Source: Neobacillus jeddahensis
GTDB lineage: Bacteria > Bacillota > Bacilli > Bacillales > Cytobacillaceae
Length of the DNA: 64,000 nt
Assembly: GCF_000612625.1 (NCBI RefSeq)
Contig: NZ_CCAS010000006.1
Location: forward strand, 81,328-145,327
Reading direction: 5' to 3'
A program made the position numbers and the translations under genes. The notes beneath the pieces were generated by a model, which was not told the DNA's origin, searched no databases, and saw only the letters and a program-made list of their open reading frames with translations. Position 1 is the first letter of the stretch; each line of letters opens with the position of its first letter. Below, in pieces: positions 48,312 to 57,424 of this stretch.

Positions 48312-49349
48312 TTATTCGTGCTTAGAAAATTGGTTTATGAACCGAACGTCATTGGTATAGAAATGGCGGATATCATCCACTCCATATTTCAGCATGGCAA
48401 TCCGCTCTGGCCCCATCCCAAAGGCAAATCCAGTGTACTTTTTAGAGTCGTAGCCAGCCATTTCAAGGACGTTTGGATGGACCATACCAGCGCCAAGAAT
48501 TTCAATCCAGCCCGTTTGTTTACAAACATTACAACCATGACCGCCACAAATTTTACAGGAGATATCCATTTCAACAGATGGCTCTGTAAACGGAAAGAAA
48601 CTTGGGCGTAAACGAATTTCACGGTCTTCACCAAACATTTTCTTTGCGAAAATTTCAAGTGTTCCTTTGAGATCACTCATGCGAATGTTCTCCCCTACAA
48701 CAAGACCTTCAATTTGCATAAACTGGTGTGAATGGGTGGCATCATCATTATCACGACGATAAACTTTACCAGGGCAAATGATCTTAATCGGGCCTTTGCC
48801 ATCATGCTTTTCCATCGTCCGCGCTTGTACCGGTGAAGTATGGGTACGAAGAAGAATTTCTTCCGTTATATAAAATGAGTCCTGCATGTCGCGAGCAGGG
48901 TGCCCTTTTGGCAAATTAAGAGCTTCGAAATTATAATAATCCTGCTCTACCTCAGGACCTTCTGCAACCTGATAGCCCATGCCAATAAATAAATCTTCTA
49001 TTTCTTCAATAATTCTTGTAAGTGGATGGTGGTTACCAACCTTTACAGGATTTCCTGGCAATGTTACATCAATGCTTTCGGATGCTAGCTTTTCAAGAAT
49101 GGCAGCATCTTCTAAGCCCTTTTGTTTTGCTTCGATTTTTACAGAGATGGCTTCACGAACTTCATTAGCAAGTGCACCCATCAATGGTCGCTCCTCTGCA
49201 GAAAGTTTCCCCATTCCTCTCAGTACCTCTGTTATGGGTCCCTTTTTCCCTAAAAACGCCACGCGAATATCATTTAATTCTTTTAAGCTTGCAGACTGTT
49301 CAATTTTTTGAATAGCCTCTTCCTGCAATTCCTTTAAACGTTCTTGCAT
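48312..49349 (-). CDS. pheS: Phenylalanyl-tRNA synthetase alpha subunit
   Basis: PheS holds the catalytic site for phenylalanine activation. The 345-residue protein has an N-terminal coiled coil (about 1-85). The class II motifs are [24 protein letters not shown] in pieces, [24 protein letters not shown], and the C-terminal [19 protein letters not shown]-box leader precedes it. pheT follows after 58 bases. Confidence 0.98.
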   Translation of the reverse strand: MQERLKELQEEAIQKIEQSASLKELNDIRVAFLGKKGPITEVLRGMGKLSAEERPLMGALANEVREAISVKIEAKQKGLEDAAILEKLASESIDVTLPGNPVKVGNHHPLTRIIEEIEDLFIGMGYQVAEGPEVEQDYYNFEALNLPKGHPARDMQDSFYITEEILLRTHTSPVQARTMEKHDGKGPIKIICPGKVYRRDNDDATHSHQFMQIEGLVVGENIRMSDLKGTLEIFAKKMFGEDREIRLRPSFFPFTEPSVEMDISCKICGGHGCNVCKQTGWIEILGAGMVHPNVLEMAGYDSKKYTGFAFGMGPERIAMLKYGVDDIRHFYTNDVRFINQFSKHE

Positions 49350-49373
49350 GTGAACTCCTCCTTAATAGTATGC

Positions 49374-49386
49374 GGTGTCAGGCACC
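49374..49386 (-). repeat. Copy of the dispersed palindrome before pheS
   Basis: GGTGTCAGGCACC lies between the T-box terminator and the pheS ribosome site, 25 bases upstream of the ATG. It would be in every read-through transcript. Confidence 0.75.
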
Positions 49387-49402
49387 AGAAAAAAAACAAA
49401 AA

Positions 49403-49673
49403 AACCCCATCCCTGGAAAGGGACGAGGTTAAAGTTTCGCGGTACCACCCTTGTAAACACGATATGTAAAAACATTGTGTTCGCTTCATTCGGATAACGG
49501 CTTATGCCGGTGCACCTTTACATTTCCTGTAAGAAAATGGTCCCGATGCCAACTCAGGAGGTGAACTTCACTAATCCAGAACCATAAAAATGCTTTCAGT
49601 CTCGGCATTTTTTCCCTAAATGGTCTTTGACAAGCTACTTTTCTCCGTCATCGTCATTTAATATTCCATATTG
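49403..49673 (-). promoter_or_regulatory. T-box leader of pheST (phenylalanine)
   Basis: The minus-strand leader contains the T-box sequence AGGGTGGTACCGCG (49438-49451). A terminator stem follows (AACCCCATCCCT, 49403-49414, with 49419-49430 and a T run). A UUC phenylalanine triplet at 49563-49565, in GAAGTTCACC, is the likely specifier. Uncharged tRNA-Phe would pair with it and the T-box to prevent termination. Confidence 0.94.
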
Positions 49674-49679
49674 TTCATT

Positions 49680-49709
49680 ATTATATAATAATTCTCCACA
49701 TAAGGTCAA
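49680..49709 (-). promoter_or_regulatory. pheST promoter
   Basis: On the minus strand TTGACC (49704-49709), 18 bases and TATAAT (49680-49685) precede the T-box leader. Confidence 0.75.
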
Positions 49710-49721
49710 ACTTGTTTCCGC

Positions 49722-50483
49722 CTATTTTTTTAAAAAATAGAGCAGGATCCCGGTTGCAACAGCCACATTTAGCGACTCACTTTTACCATAAATCGGGATA
49801 TAAAGATTCGCTGTTGTACTAGCAAGAAGATCTTTTGCAACACCATTTCCCTCATTCCCAACCATTAGCGCAAATGATTCACTACCGGAAATATCAGTAT
49901 AGACACTTGCTCCTTCAAGTGCTGTACCATAAACAGGAATATTTTTATCTTCAAGCATATCCACCCATTCATGGAGATCGCCCCTCAGGATTGGCAGGTG
50001 GAAATGACTCCCTTGTGCGGACCGTAGAACCTTAGAGTTATAAATATCTACACTTCCCCGCCCAATGATCACTGCATCAATTCCCGCTGCATCAGCCGTA
50101 CGAATCATTGTTCCAAGATTACCTGGATCCTGTACAGAGTCGATTAATAAGAATGTCCTTCCTTCCACTGCCATGTCCTCGATCTTCTTACTTGGCACTC
50201 GGCAAATAGCATAAATTCCTTGGGGTGCTTCCGTCTCAGTTAACAATTTAGATATTTCCTCTGTAACGAGGGTAACAGGAGTTGAACTTACATCCCAACG
50301 TGACGGTAGTTCAACTTTTTCAGAAACAATGATTTCTACTACCTGTTCTCCTTGTTTTATTGCTTCCTCCACTAAATGAAAGCCTTCCACGATAAATGAT
50401 TCGGTTTTATCCCGCTCTTTTTTGGTTAATAGTTTTCTCCATTGCTTTACCTTAGGATTATTGATAGATTCAATATGTTTCAA
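49722..50483 (-). CDS. ysgA: TrmH/SpoU family RNA methyltransferase YsgA
   Basis: The protein is a SPOUT-class RNA 2'-O-methyltransferase; its exact RNA target is not known to me. The 253-residue protein has an N-terminal substrate-binding domain (SFIVEGFHLVEEAIKQ). The three SpoU motifs are QDPGNLGTMIRTADAAG, LMVGNEGNGV and IPIYGKSESLNVAVATGI. I chose TTG 50483 with AAGGAGA seven bases upstream, giving LKHIESINNPKVKQW, the usual N-terminus. The ATG-like start at 50525 has no site. Confidence 0.92.
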   Translation of the reverse strand: MKHIESINNPKVKQWRKLLTKKERDKTESFIVEGFHLVEEAIKQGEQVVEIIVSEKVELPSRWDVSSTPVTLVTEEISKLLTETEAPQGIYAICRVPSKKIEDMAVEGRTFLLIDSVQDPGNLGTMIRTADAAGIDAVIIGRGSVDIYNSKVLRSAQGSHFHLPILRGDLHEWVDMLEDKNIPVYGTALEGASVYTDISGSESFALMVGNEGNGVAKDLLASTTANLYIPIYGKSESLNVAVATGILLYFLKK

Positions 50484-50532
50484 AACAGGGTCTCCTTTTT
50501 TTAAAAGCTCATATGATTTTCTCATTATATCC

Positions 50533-50563
50533 TAATAACGATACATAATAAAACCACATAATA
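50533..50563 (+). promoter_or_regulatory. Candidate sigma-G promoter of sspI
   Basis: CATAATA (50557-50563) fits the forespore -10 CATnnTA. TAATAA (50533-50538), 18 bases upstream, is a partial match to TGAATA. A second CATAATA at 50544 has no matching -35. sspI is a known sigma-G gene in B. subtilis. Confidence 0.4.
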
Positions 50564-50608
50564 GAAATGATAATAAAGAATGAAGGTTGACATAAGGAGG
50601 GTATAACT

Positions 50609-50815
50609 ATGAACTTAAACTTAAGAAATGCTATTATTCACAATGTTACAGGTAACACACAAGAGCAGTTAGAAGATACGATTGTAGATGCAATCCAAAA
50701 CGGGGAAGAAAAAATGCTTCCTGGGCTTGGCGTATTGTTCGAGGTAATTTGGAAAAATTCATCTGAAGAAGATAAGAAAGAAATGCTCTCAATTCTAGAA
50801 AATGGGTTAAAATGA
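50609..50815 (+). CDS. sspI: Small acid-soluble spore protein I
   Basis: SspI is a minor small spore protein needed for normal outgrowth in B. subtilis. The 68-residue protein matches the B. subtilis sequence over its whole length ([42 protein letters not shown]). The ATG follows AAGGAGG. It is monocistronic, divergent from ysgA, with its own terminator. Confidence 0.96.
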   Translation: MNLNLRNAIIHNVTGNTQEQLEDTIVDAIQNGEEKMLPGLGVLFEVIWKNSSEEDKKEMLSILENGLK

Positions 50816-50824
50816 AATGGTCAA

Positions 50825-50849
50825 AGCTGCCAAAATGCTACTGGCAGCT
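50825..50849 (+). terminator. Terminator after sspI
   Basis: AGCTGCCA (50825-50832) pairs perfectly with TGGCAGCT (50842-50849), followed by TTTT. Confidence 0.85.
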
Positions 50850-50856
50850 TTTTATT

Positions 50857-50936
50857 TATAAAGAAAATTCACCGATTGGCGAAGACAGTGGCGTAGTTGC
50901 ACTTATGCCTGTTAGGAAAGTTATGCTTTCCTATCG
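50857..50936. repeat. Degenerate intergenic repeat, copy 2
   Basis: The segment begins TATAAAGAAAATTC and contains CGTAGTTGCACTTATGCCT (50892-50910). This differs by one base from a stretch at 61432-61450 in a similar element. An inner hairpin (GGAAAG with CTTTCC) follows. No ORF with a ribosome site lies here. Confidence 0.5.
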
Positions 50937-50946
50937 GCTAAAAAAA

Positions 50947-50971
50947 TCCCCGGACTTCATCTGTCCGAGGA
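50947..50971 (-). terminator. Terminator after ysdC
   Basis: TCCCCGGAC pairs with GTCCGAGGA (50947-50955 with 50963-50971, one mismatch), followed by a T run on the minus strand. It is 13 bases past the ysdC stop. Confidence 0.75.
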
Positions 50972-50983
50972 TGAGCTATTTTT

Positions 50984-52069
50984 TTATTCAAAGGTAATTT
51001 TATCGACTGTTTCACGGTCTAAGCGCTTAATCACTTCAACAATTAACTTTACTGCATTTTCGAAATCATCACGATGGAGCATGGCTGCATGTGAATGAAT
51101 ATAACGAGTTGCAATCGTAATCGCCAGAGCTGGAACGCCATTATGTGTCAAATGGATAGAGCCTGCATCTGTCCCACCACCAGGGATGGATTCAAATTGA
51201 TAAGGGATATTCAACTCATCCGCTGTGTCGGTAACTAAATCACGCAAGCCTTTATGTGCTACAAGTGACGCATCAAAGATGACTACTTGTGGTCCCTTAC
51301 CCATTTTACTCATAGCCTCTTTTTCAGAAATTCCAGGAGTATCACCGGCAATCCCCACATCAACAGCAAAGCCGATATCCGGGTTAATCTTCGTTGCCGC
51401 CGTTTTGGCACCTCTTAGACCAACCTCTTCTTGAACATTACCTACACCATACACCACGTTAGGATGCTCGACATCCTTTAATTGTCTCAATACATCAATA
51501 GCAATTGCACAACCAATTCGGTTATCCCAAGCTTTTGCTAACAGCATTTTTTCATTATTCATCACCGTAAATTCGAAATACGGGACCACCATATCTCCTG
51601 GGCGGACACCCCATTCGATGACTTCTTCACGGCTTGATGCACCCACATCAATAAACATATCTTTAATTTCAACAGGTTTCTTTCGAGCTTCTGCTGATAA
51701 AATATGTGGAGGCTTAGAACCGATAATACCCGTTACTTCCCCTTTTCTCGTAACAATCGTCACACGTTGGGCAAGCATGACCTGTCCCCACCAACCGCCA
51801 ACAGTTTGAAACCGGAGGAAGCCTTTATCATCGATTTTTGTAATCATGAAACCCACTTCATCTAAGTGACCGGCCACCATAATTTTTGGGCCATCCTCTT
51901 TACCAATTTTCTTGGCAATTAAACTGCCAAGCCCATCTGTGGTTATTTCATCTGCAAATGGAGCTATGTATTTTTTCATTACTTCACGCACTTCACGCTC
52001 ATTGCCGGGAATTCCTTTGGCATCTGTTAAATCTTTTAACATCGTTAATGTTTCATCTAGTTTTGCCAT
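50984..52069 (-). CDS. ysdC: M42 family metallopeptidase YsdC
   Basis: M42 enzymes are dinuclear metal aminopeptidases that form large tetrahedral complexes in the cytosol. The 361-residue protein has the metal and catalytic motifs [41 protein letters not shown] and [12 protein letters not shown], plus the C-terminal [15 protein letters not shown]. Specificity cannot be read from the sequence. The gene is followed by a terminator, and its ATG has a GGGGGC site. Confidence 0.93.
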   Translation of the reverse strand: MAKLDETLTMLKDLTDAKGIPGNEREVREVMKKYIAPFADEITTDGLGSLIAKKIGKEDGPKIMVAGHLDEVGFMITKIDDKGFLRFQTVGGWWGQVMLAQRVTIVTRKGEVTGIIGSKPPHILSAEARKKPVEIKDMFIDVGASSREEVIEWGVRPGDMVVPYFEFTVMNNEKMLLAKAWDNRIGCAIAIDVLRQLKDVEHPNVVYGVGNVQEEVGLRGAKTAATKINPDIGFAVDVGIAGDTPGISEKEAMSKMGKGPQVVIFDASLVAHKGLRDLVTDTADELNIPYQFESIPGGGTDAGSIHLTHNGVPALAITIATRYIHSHAAMLHRDDFENAVKLIVEVIKRLDRETVDKITFE

Positions 52070-52141
52070 AATTTCGCCCCCTTTTTATGTATTTTCCATG
52101 TTCATTATACAGAAGAAATCTGCAAAGTACCAAATTTTCTG

Positions 52142-52633
52142 CTAATAGTTATTCTTTTGTCTTTGATAATTTACTTCGTTTTTCTTAAAATATGCCGTTT
52201 CAATGTCATTATTTTTAAAACCAAGTTTGGACGCCAGCTGTAAATACGTTTCAAATAATTGAATATAATCCGTCCAGAGTTTACTATGCTGGAAAATGCT
52301 AACGATCTCATATATGCGAAGGAATTGCTCTGTTTCACTAAGATCAGACTCGTCTACTTGCAAAGTGATTGGCTGCTGATCAAAGCCACACACAATCCCA
52401 ATTGACAAAATGAAATGGATCCCATCAACAAATTCTTCTAAAATCACATCCTTAGATGAAGAGGAGCGCACACTCCAAAATTTAAAACAGCGGGTTTCAT
52501 TTGCCAATTCTCCTATTTCCACAAGCAAGGCTAGGACCTTCTTATCGAATAGATCCTCTCCTTGTAGTCCGTGCTTTTCTTCAATATGTGAGTCTAAACC
52601 TTTTTGCAGTTGAAACAGTTTTTCGAGTTGCAT
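52142..52633 (-). CDS. Dimeric all-alpha dUTP diphosphatase (dUTPase_2 family)
   Basis: The protein likely hydrolyses dUTP to dUMP, keeping uracil out of DNA. The 163-residue protein has the all-alpha NTP pyrophosphatase metal motif (ALLVEIGELANETR, then LEEFVDGIHFILSIG). W and K residues follow in CFKFWSVRSS, which fit the dimeric dUTPase family. I chose ATG 52633, nine bases from AAGGAGTG. A GTG at 52645 is also possible. It sits between ysdC and ysdB, where B. subtilis has no such gene. Confidence 0.82.
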   Translation of the reverse strand: MQLEKLFQLQKGLDSHIEEKHGLQGEDLFDKKVLALLVEIGELANETRCFKFWSVRSSSSKDVILEEFVDGIHFILSIGIVCGFDQQPITLQVDESDLSETEQFLRIYEIVSIFQHSKLWTDYIQLFETYLQLASKLGFKNNDIETAYFKKNEVNYQRQKNNY

Positions 52634-52681
52634 CCTGTTCATCACTCCTTCTGGAAAAATGATCTCAAAATGAGATTTAGT

Positions 52682-52707
52682 TGAAACTTTCTTCCTTCTA
52701 GATCGTA
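52682..52707 (+). promoter_or_regulatory. Sigma-W promoter of ysdB
   Basis: TGAAAC (52682-52687), exactly 16 bases and CGTA (52704-52707) match the sigma-W consensus fully. It lies 34 bases before the ysdB ATG. ysdB belongs to the sigma-W regulon in B. subtilis. Confidence 0.85.
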
Positions 52708-52740
52708 TTAGAAGGAAAAATAGGTGTAGGGGGCTTAACC

Positions 52741-53118
52741 ATGATTTGGTTGTTGCGCTTCATATTATTGATCTTCATTATTTTCTTGGTTTATTGGGGA
52801 ATAACATTACTGTTTACGTCATCTCGAAAACTAGAAGCAGCACGAAAACATAAACGATTTTTACTAATTGATCATGATGATGTCAGAAAGAATTTCTTAG
52901 TTACTTATAAAGGCGCGGTGTTTGTCGGCGAAAAGTATATCGGTTCGATAGACAACACCTTTGACGTTGTCTCCATCCTTATTTGGCCGGAAAATACCGC
53001 CACACTTAAAGGAATGATGAAAGATGATTTTTTTTATTTGGATAAAAAAGTACATGAATATTATCCACATGCTCAAATCAACTGGAAGAGTCCCATTAAG
53101 GAATTTTTACAGCAATAG
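52741..53118 (+). CDS. ysdB: Sigma-W regulon protein YsdB
   Basis: The 125-residue protein has one N-terminal membrane helix (LLRFILLIFIIFLVYWGITLLF, residues 4-25, in part). A basic hinge (SSRKLEAARKHKRF) and a cytosolic domain follow. It matches YsdB, a sigma-W regulated protein of unknown mechanism. The ATG has an AGGGGG site. It converges with ysdA. Confidence 0.88.
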   Translation: MIWLLRFILLIFIIFLVYWGITLLFTSSRKLEAARKHKRFLLIDHDDVRKNFLVTYKGAVFVGEKYIGSIDNTFDVVSILIWPENTATLKGMMKDDFFYLDKKVHEYYPHAQINWKSPIKEFLQQ

Positions 53119-53135
53119 CCGCCAAACATGCGGCT
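53117..53135 (+). terminator. Terminator after ysdB
   Basis: AGCCGC (53117-53122) pairs with GCGGCT (53130-53135), followed by TTTT. It overlaps the ysdB stop codon. Confidence 0.75.
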
Positions 53136-53137
53136 TT

Positions 53138-53398
53138 TTATAATATGATTTTTATAAAAATAGCGAACTCAAGGATAGCCAGAATAGGAAAACCAAGTTT
53201 AAATGATGTATGCTTTGTTTTATGCCGATATACCTGCATACCGACAGTTGTCCCAATTGCTCCGCCAAATAGTGCTACAAGCCATAGCGTTCTCTCGCGA
53301 ATTCGATATTCATGCCTTTTCGCTCGCCTTTTATCCTCTCCCATAATCAAAATCCCTACCACATTCATTGCAAAAAAAGCCACTAACCCTATCATCAT
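53138..53398 (-). CDS. ysdA: DUF1294 family membrane protein YsdA
   Basis: The 86-residue protein has two to three hydrophobic segments (IGLVAFFAMNVVGILIMG, LWLVALFGGAIGTTVGM, LAILEFAIFIKII). It carries the DUF1294 signature DKRRAKRHEYRIRERTL and the motif HKTKHTSFKLGFP. Function is unknown. It is in the same position, between ysdB and rplT, as in B. subtilis. Confidence 0.87.
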   Translation of the reverse strand: MMIGLVAFFAMNVVGILIMGEDKRRAKRHEYRIRERTLWLVALFGGAIGTTVGMQVYRHKTKHTSFKLGFPILAILEFAIFIKIIL

Positions 53399-53419
53399 AT
53401 CCCATTCTCCCTTATAGAA

Positions 53420-53448
53420 AAAGCCATCCTCTTCAAGAGAATGGCTTT
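53420..53448 (-). terminator. Terminator after rplT
   Basis: AAGCCAT pairs with ATGGCTT (53421-53427 with 53441-53447), with further CTCT/AGAG pairing and a T run on the minus strand. It is eight bases past the rplT stop. Confidence 0.75.
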
Positions 53449-53455
53449 AAGTTTA

Positions 53456-53815
53456 TTACTTGTTTTGTTGTTGTTTTGCAACGTTTGCTAATTCAGCAAA
53501 TGCGTTTGCATCGCTTACTGCTAATTCAGCAAGCATCTTGCGGTTTACTTCGATACCAGCAAGCTTCAAACCGTGCATTAAACGGCTGTAAGAAAGACCG
53601 TTCATACGTGCTGCTGCATTGATACGAGTAATCCAAAGTTTGCGGAAGTCGCGCTTTTTCTGGCGACGATCGCGGAATGCATACATTAAAGATTTCATAA
53701 CCTGTTGGTTAGCAACTTTGTATAATGTATGTTTGGAACCGTAATAACCTTTTGCTAATTTAAGAACTTTTTTACGACGCTTGCGCGTAACTGTACCGCC
53801 TTTAACACGTGGCAT
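53456..53815 (-). CDS. rplT: 50S ribosomal protein L20
   Basis: L20 is an early-assembly 23S rRNA-binding protein and, in Firmicutes, binds its own leader to repress infC-rpmI-rplT. The 119-residue protein shows [43 protein letters not shown] and [16 protein letters not shown]. It is the last gene of its operon. Confidence 0.98.
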   Translation of the reverse strand: MPRVKGGTVTRKRRKKVLKLAKGYYGSKHTLYKVANQQVMKSLMYAFRDRRQKKRDFRKLWITRINAAARMNGLSYSRLMHGLKLAGIEVNRKMLAELAVSDANAFAELANVAKQQQNK

Positions 53816-53847
53816 GTAATTTCCCTCCTATATATCGATCACTGAGA

Positions 53848-54048
53848 TTACTTCATGTAAGTTAATAATTGACGAATGCGTTTGAAATCGCCTTTTGAAA
53901 CAAGAGATCCTTTGCGAAGTTTACGCTTAGCTTTTGTTGATTTGTTCGCAAATAAGTGGCTTGTATAAGCATGGTCACGCTTAAGTTGACCAGAACCAGT
54001 CTTCTTGAAACGCTTTGCAGCGCCGCGGTGAGTTTTCATTTTTGGCAT
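53848..54048 (-). CDS. rpmI: 50S ribosomal protein L35
   Basis: L35 is a small basic protein of the large subunit. The 66-residue sequence is typical throughout ([38 protein letters not shown]). It lies between infC (17 bases) and rplT (32 bases). Confidence 0.98.
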   Translation of the reverse strand: MPKMKTHRGAAKRFKKTGSGQLKRDHAYTSHLFANKSTKAKRKLRKGSLVSKGDFKRIRQLLTYMK

Positions 54049-54065
54049 TATGATAGTCCTCCTTA

Positions 54066-54584
54066 TTACTTTTCAATTTTAGGTGCTAAAACTAGGAACA
54101 TGCTACGTCCATCCATTTTAGGATGGGATTCGATCGTTGCAACTTCCTTGCACGCTTCGGAAAAACGGTCTAACACTCGTTGACCGATTTCTTTATGGGT
54201 AATCGCCCGGCCCTTGAATCGGATTGAAGCTTTTACCTTGTCGCCTTTTTCCAAAAACTTAATGGCATTACGAAGTTTCGTATTAAAGTCATGCTCATCA
54301 ATCGTTGGGCTTAGACGTACTTCTTTAGTGGTAATGATTTTTTGATTTTTACGAGCTTCTTTTTCTTTCTTTTGCTGCTCGAATTTAAACTTGCCATAGT
54401 CCATAATTCGGGCTACCGGAGGCTTTGCATTTGGCGCTACAAGTACCAAATCAAGATTTACTCTTCCTGCAATCTCCAACGCTTCAAATTTGGTTTTAAT
54501 CCCCAATTGTTCGCCATTTTGATCAATAAGACGAACTTCACGAGCGCGAATACCCTCATTTAACAACATGTCTTTGCTAATAAT
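54066..54584 (-). CDS. infC: Translation initiation factor IF-3, ATT start
   Basis: IF-3 binds the 30S subunit and rejects poor start codons. The 172-residue protein has the N-domain [13 protein letters not shown], the linker [20 protein letters not shown] and C-domain [20 protein letters not shown]. The frame has no ATG near the ribosome site. GGAGGTG is followed four bases later by ATT ATT AGC AAA (54584 on), exactly where relatives begin. The next ATG (54569) is too far away. Rare ATT starts are a known feature of infC and allow IF-3 autocontrol. Confidence 0.95.
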   Translation of the reverse strand: MISKDMLLNEGIRAREVRLIDQNGEQLGIKTKFEALEIAGRVNLDLVLVAPNAKPPVARIMDYGKFKFEQQKKEKEARKNQKIITTKEVRLSPTIDEHDFNTKLRNAIKFLEKGDKVKASIRFKGRAITHKEIGQRVLDRFSEACKEVATIESHPKMDGRSMFLVLAPKIEK

Positions 54585-54717
54585 TAGCCACCTCCAAGGT
54601 TTTTTCACGAATACACTGTCTGGGTACTAGAATAAATCACCTTACAAAATGACACCATAGTTGAATCAACAGGTATTAAAACTTTTCATCAGGCTATTGC
54701 TTAAGTACACAAATAAA

Positions 54718-54862
54718 AAAGTGTGGATGCACACACCCACACTTTACGAAACATAAGTAATAAACAAAAAGTTCACGTAAAACCTGCCAACTGCTGTATT
54801 GCGTCAACCAGGTGAGAAGCGGGTGCTTCTTCTTTTCCCAAAATTCGTATTCAATTTTCACT
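54718..54862 (-). promoter_or_regulatory. L20-type leader of infC-rpmI-rplT with terminator
   Basis: The leader begins near 54862 and contains a structured GC-rich part (GCACCCGCTTCTCACC on the minus strand). It ends in a terminator, AAAGTGTGG (54718-54726) with CCACACTTT (54737-54745), followed by TTTTTTATTT. Position and features agree with the Bacillus L20 leader, in which L20 binding promotes termination. Confidence 0.85.
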
Positions 54863-54868
54863 TTAGTA

Positions 54869-54898
54869 ACTATACCATAAGCAAAGATGGATTGTCAA
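54869..54898 (-). promoter_or_regulatory. Promoter of infC-rpmI-rplT
   Basis: On the minus strand TTGACA (54893-54898), 18 bases and TATAGT (54869-54874) lie just before the L20 leader. Confidence 0.8.
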
Positions 54899-55000
54899 AC
54901 GAACTATTTTCTTTGACAACGAAATTTATTGTAACAAGAAACCAGAAATTAATCAATATATTTTTTTAAAACAAAGAGAGATTACCCTCTCTTACCCAGA

Positions 55001-56935
55001 TTATCCTCTTTTTACTTCTGCATTTAATGCTGCAAGGAAGTCTACAAACGGTTTTGTTTCTGAGTTTTGTTCACCATATTTGCGGACGTTAACGGCATTT
55101 TCTTCCACTTCCTTATCACCGACAACAAGCATATATGGAATTTTTTGCATTTGTGCTTCACGGATTTTATAACCGATTTTTTCATCACGGCCATCCAATT
55201 CGACCCTGAAACCTTCATTTTGCAGCTGTTCTTGAACTTGTTTCGCATAATCATAATGTACACCAGGAGACACAGGAATGACCTGTACTTGTACTGGAGC
55301 GAGCCAAGTAGGGAAAGCACCTTTATATTCTTCAATTAAGAAGGCAACGAAACGTTCCATTGTTGATACAACACCACGGTGAATAACGACTGGACGATGC
55401 GGTTTGCCGTCCTCACCAACATATGTTAAATCAAAACGTTCTGGTAATAAGAAGTCCAATTGAACAGTAGAAAGTGTTTCTTCCTTCCCTAAGGCTGTCT
55501 TCACTTGAACATCAAGCTTAGGACCATAGAAGGCTGCTTCTCCTTCTGCCTCATAGTAGTTAAGTCCAAGATCATCCATGGCATCCTTCAGCATACTTTG
55601 TGCTTTTTCCCACATCGCGTCATCGTCAAAATACTTTTCAGTATCCTGAGGGTCACGGTAAGAAAGACGGAAAGAATAGTCATTAATATCAAAGTCTTTG
55701 TATACTGCTAAAACGAGGTTCACAACCCGTTTGAATTCATCTTTAATTTGGTCGGGACGAACAAAGATATGTGCATCATTTAAAGTCATTCCACGAACAC
55801 GCTGTAGTCCTGAAAGTGCACCAGACATTTCATAACGATGCATAGTTCCTAGTTCTGCGATTCGAATCGGCAGCTCACGATAGCTGTGGATGCTGTTTTT
55901 GTACACCATCATGTGATGCGGACAGTTCATCGGACGAAGAACTAATTGCTCGTTATCCATGTCCATTACTGGAAACATATCTTCTTGGTAATGATCCCAG
56001 TGACCTGAAGTCTTATATAAATCGACACTACCCATAATTGGAGTGTATACATGGTCATAACCCAGACGCTGTTCTTTATCAACGATATATCGTTCAACAA
56101 CTCGACGAATCGTTGCGCCTTTCGGAAGCCATAATGGTAATCCCTGACCTACCAATTGGTTACTTGTGAAAAGGTTCAATTCTTTCCCAATTTTACGGTG
56201 ATCGCGCTCTTTTGCCTCTTCTAATAAGCGTAAATGCTCTTTAAGGTCTTCTTTTTTGAAAAAGGCAGTTCCGTAAACACGTTGAAGCATTTTATTGTCA
56301 CTATTCCCGCGCCAGTAAGCACCCGCAATACTCAATAGTTTGAATTCTTTGATCTTTCCAGTTGATGGTACGTGGATCCCACGGCAAAGGTCAAAAAATT
56401 CACCTTGTTCATAGATTGTCACTGTTTCATCATCCGGAATTGCCTCGATGAGCTCAAGTTTATAGGGGTCGTTCGCCTCTTTAAACAATTGAACTGCCTC
56501 TGCACGGCTTACTTCTTTACGGATAATTTCAAGATTTTCATTCACAATTTTCGCCATTTCTTTTTCAATCTTTGGCAGGTCTTCAGGTGTTAATGATTCC
56601 GCTAAATCCATATCATAGTAAAATCCACCTTCAATGACAGGTCCAACCCCAAGGTTCACATCGGGGAATAGTCTTTTTACAGCTTGAGCCATTAAGTGGG
56701 CCGTACTATGACGCAATACCTCTAGCGCCTCATTTGAATCTGGAACAACGATTTCTATGGAACCGTCTTCTACGATTGGACGGCGAAGATCAAACATTTC
56801 TCCGTTCCATTTACCGGCAATTGCCTTTTTCTTCAGGCCTGGGCTGATGGAAGCGGCAATATCTTCCGTTGTTGTTCCTTTTGGAAACTCCTTTACTGCC
56901 CCATCTGGAAACGAAATCTTAACAACGTCTGACAT
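55001..56935 (-). CDS. thrS: Threonyl-tRNA synthetase
   Basis: ThrS charges tRNA-Thr and edits mischarged serine. The 644-residue protein has an N-terminal TGS domain (about 1-62). The editing domain has [16 protein letters not shown]. The class II core includes [14 protein letters not shown] and [20 protein letters not shown]. The C-terminal anticodon domain is [15 protein letters not shown] onwards. The ATG has a GGAGG site. A T-box leader controls it. Confidence 0.98.
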   Translation of the reverse strand: MSDVVKISFPDGAVKEFPKGTTTEDIAASISPGLKKKAIAGKWNGEMFDLRRPIVEDGSIEIVVPDSNEALEVLRHSTAHLMAQAVKRLFPDVNLGVGPVIEGGFYYDMDLAESLTPEDLPKIEKEMAKIVNENLEIIRKEVSRAEAVQLFKEANDPYKLELIEAIPDDETVTIYEQGEFFDLCRGIHVPSTGKIKEFKLLSIAGAYWRGNSDNKMLQRVYGTAFFKKEDLKEHLRLLEEAKERDHRKIGKELNLFTSNQLVGQGLPLWLPKGATIRRVVERYIVDKEQRLGYDHVYTPIMGSVDLYKTSGHWDHYQEDMFPVMDMDNEQLVLRPMNCPHHMMVYKNSIHSYRELPIRIAELGTMHRYEMSGALSGLQRVRGMTLNDAHIFVRPDQIKDEFKRVVNLVLAVYKDFDINDYSFRLSYRDPQDTEKYFDDDAMWEKAQSMLKDAMDDLGLNYYEAEGEAAFYGPKLDVQVKTALGKEETLSTVQLDFLLPERFDLTYVGEDGKPHRPVVIHRGVVSTMERFVAFLIEEYKGAFPTWLAPVQVQVIPVSPGVHYDYAKQVQEQLQNEGFRVELDGRDEKIGYKIREAQMQKIPYMLVVGDKEVEENAVNVRKYGEQNSETKPFVDFLAALNAEVKRG

Positions 56936-57005
56936 GGTAATTCCTCCTTTGAATTAAGCGTTTCGGGTCATTTTTGCCCAAAAATCCGCTTTTTGAAAAA
57001 TAAAA

Positions 57006-57352
57006 AAACCCATCCCTGGAATAGGGACGAGTTTTGATTAACACGTGGTTCCACCCAATTTTTCATTTCTAATAAATTTCATTAAAAATGACTTTGGTCA
57101 GGATAACGGACGATTGCCGTCAACAATTACTTACGCCATAAAAAAATGTCGTGTTTACTGTTGAAGTTTAAAGGTGGTAAGTATTCATTCCGTATTAGAA
57201 GACTTTCAGCCGCTGGTCTTCCTCTCTGATAACCGTGAAGAAAATACTGTTGTCCTTATCATTACTTTTACTATAAATATTACATGTCTAGCGCAGCACC
57301 AGTAAGCTCTAATCATCCTACTGTTCAATATGCTTCCGCTTTTTTGACTATG
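57006..57352 (-). promoter_or_regulatory. T-box leader of thrS (threonine)
   Basis: The T-box sequence GGGTGGAACCACG lies at 57044-57056 on the minus strand. It is followed by a terminator hairpin (57006-57017 with 57023-57034) and a T run. ACC threonine triplets occur in CTTACCACC (57173-57178) in the specifier region of stem I. Confidence 0.93.
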
Positions 57353-57358
57353 TACGTT

Positions 57359-57387
57359 ATTATAATGATTAACTTATAAAAAATCAA
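57359..57387 (-). promoter_or_regulatory. thrS promoter
   Basis: On the minus strand TTGATT (57382-57387), 17 bases and TATAAT (57359-57364) precede the T-box leader, starting 38 bases after the ytxC stop. Confidence 0.75.
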
Positions 57388-57424
57388 GGTACATAAAACT
57401 AAATATTGACATTATTTTATGATT

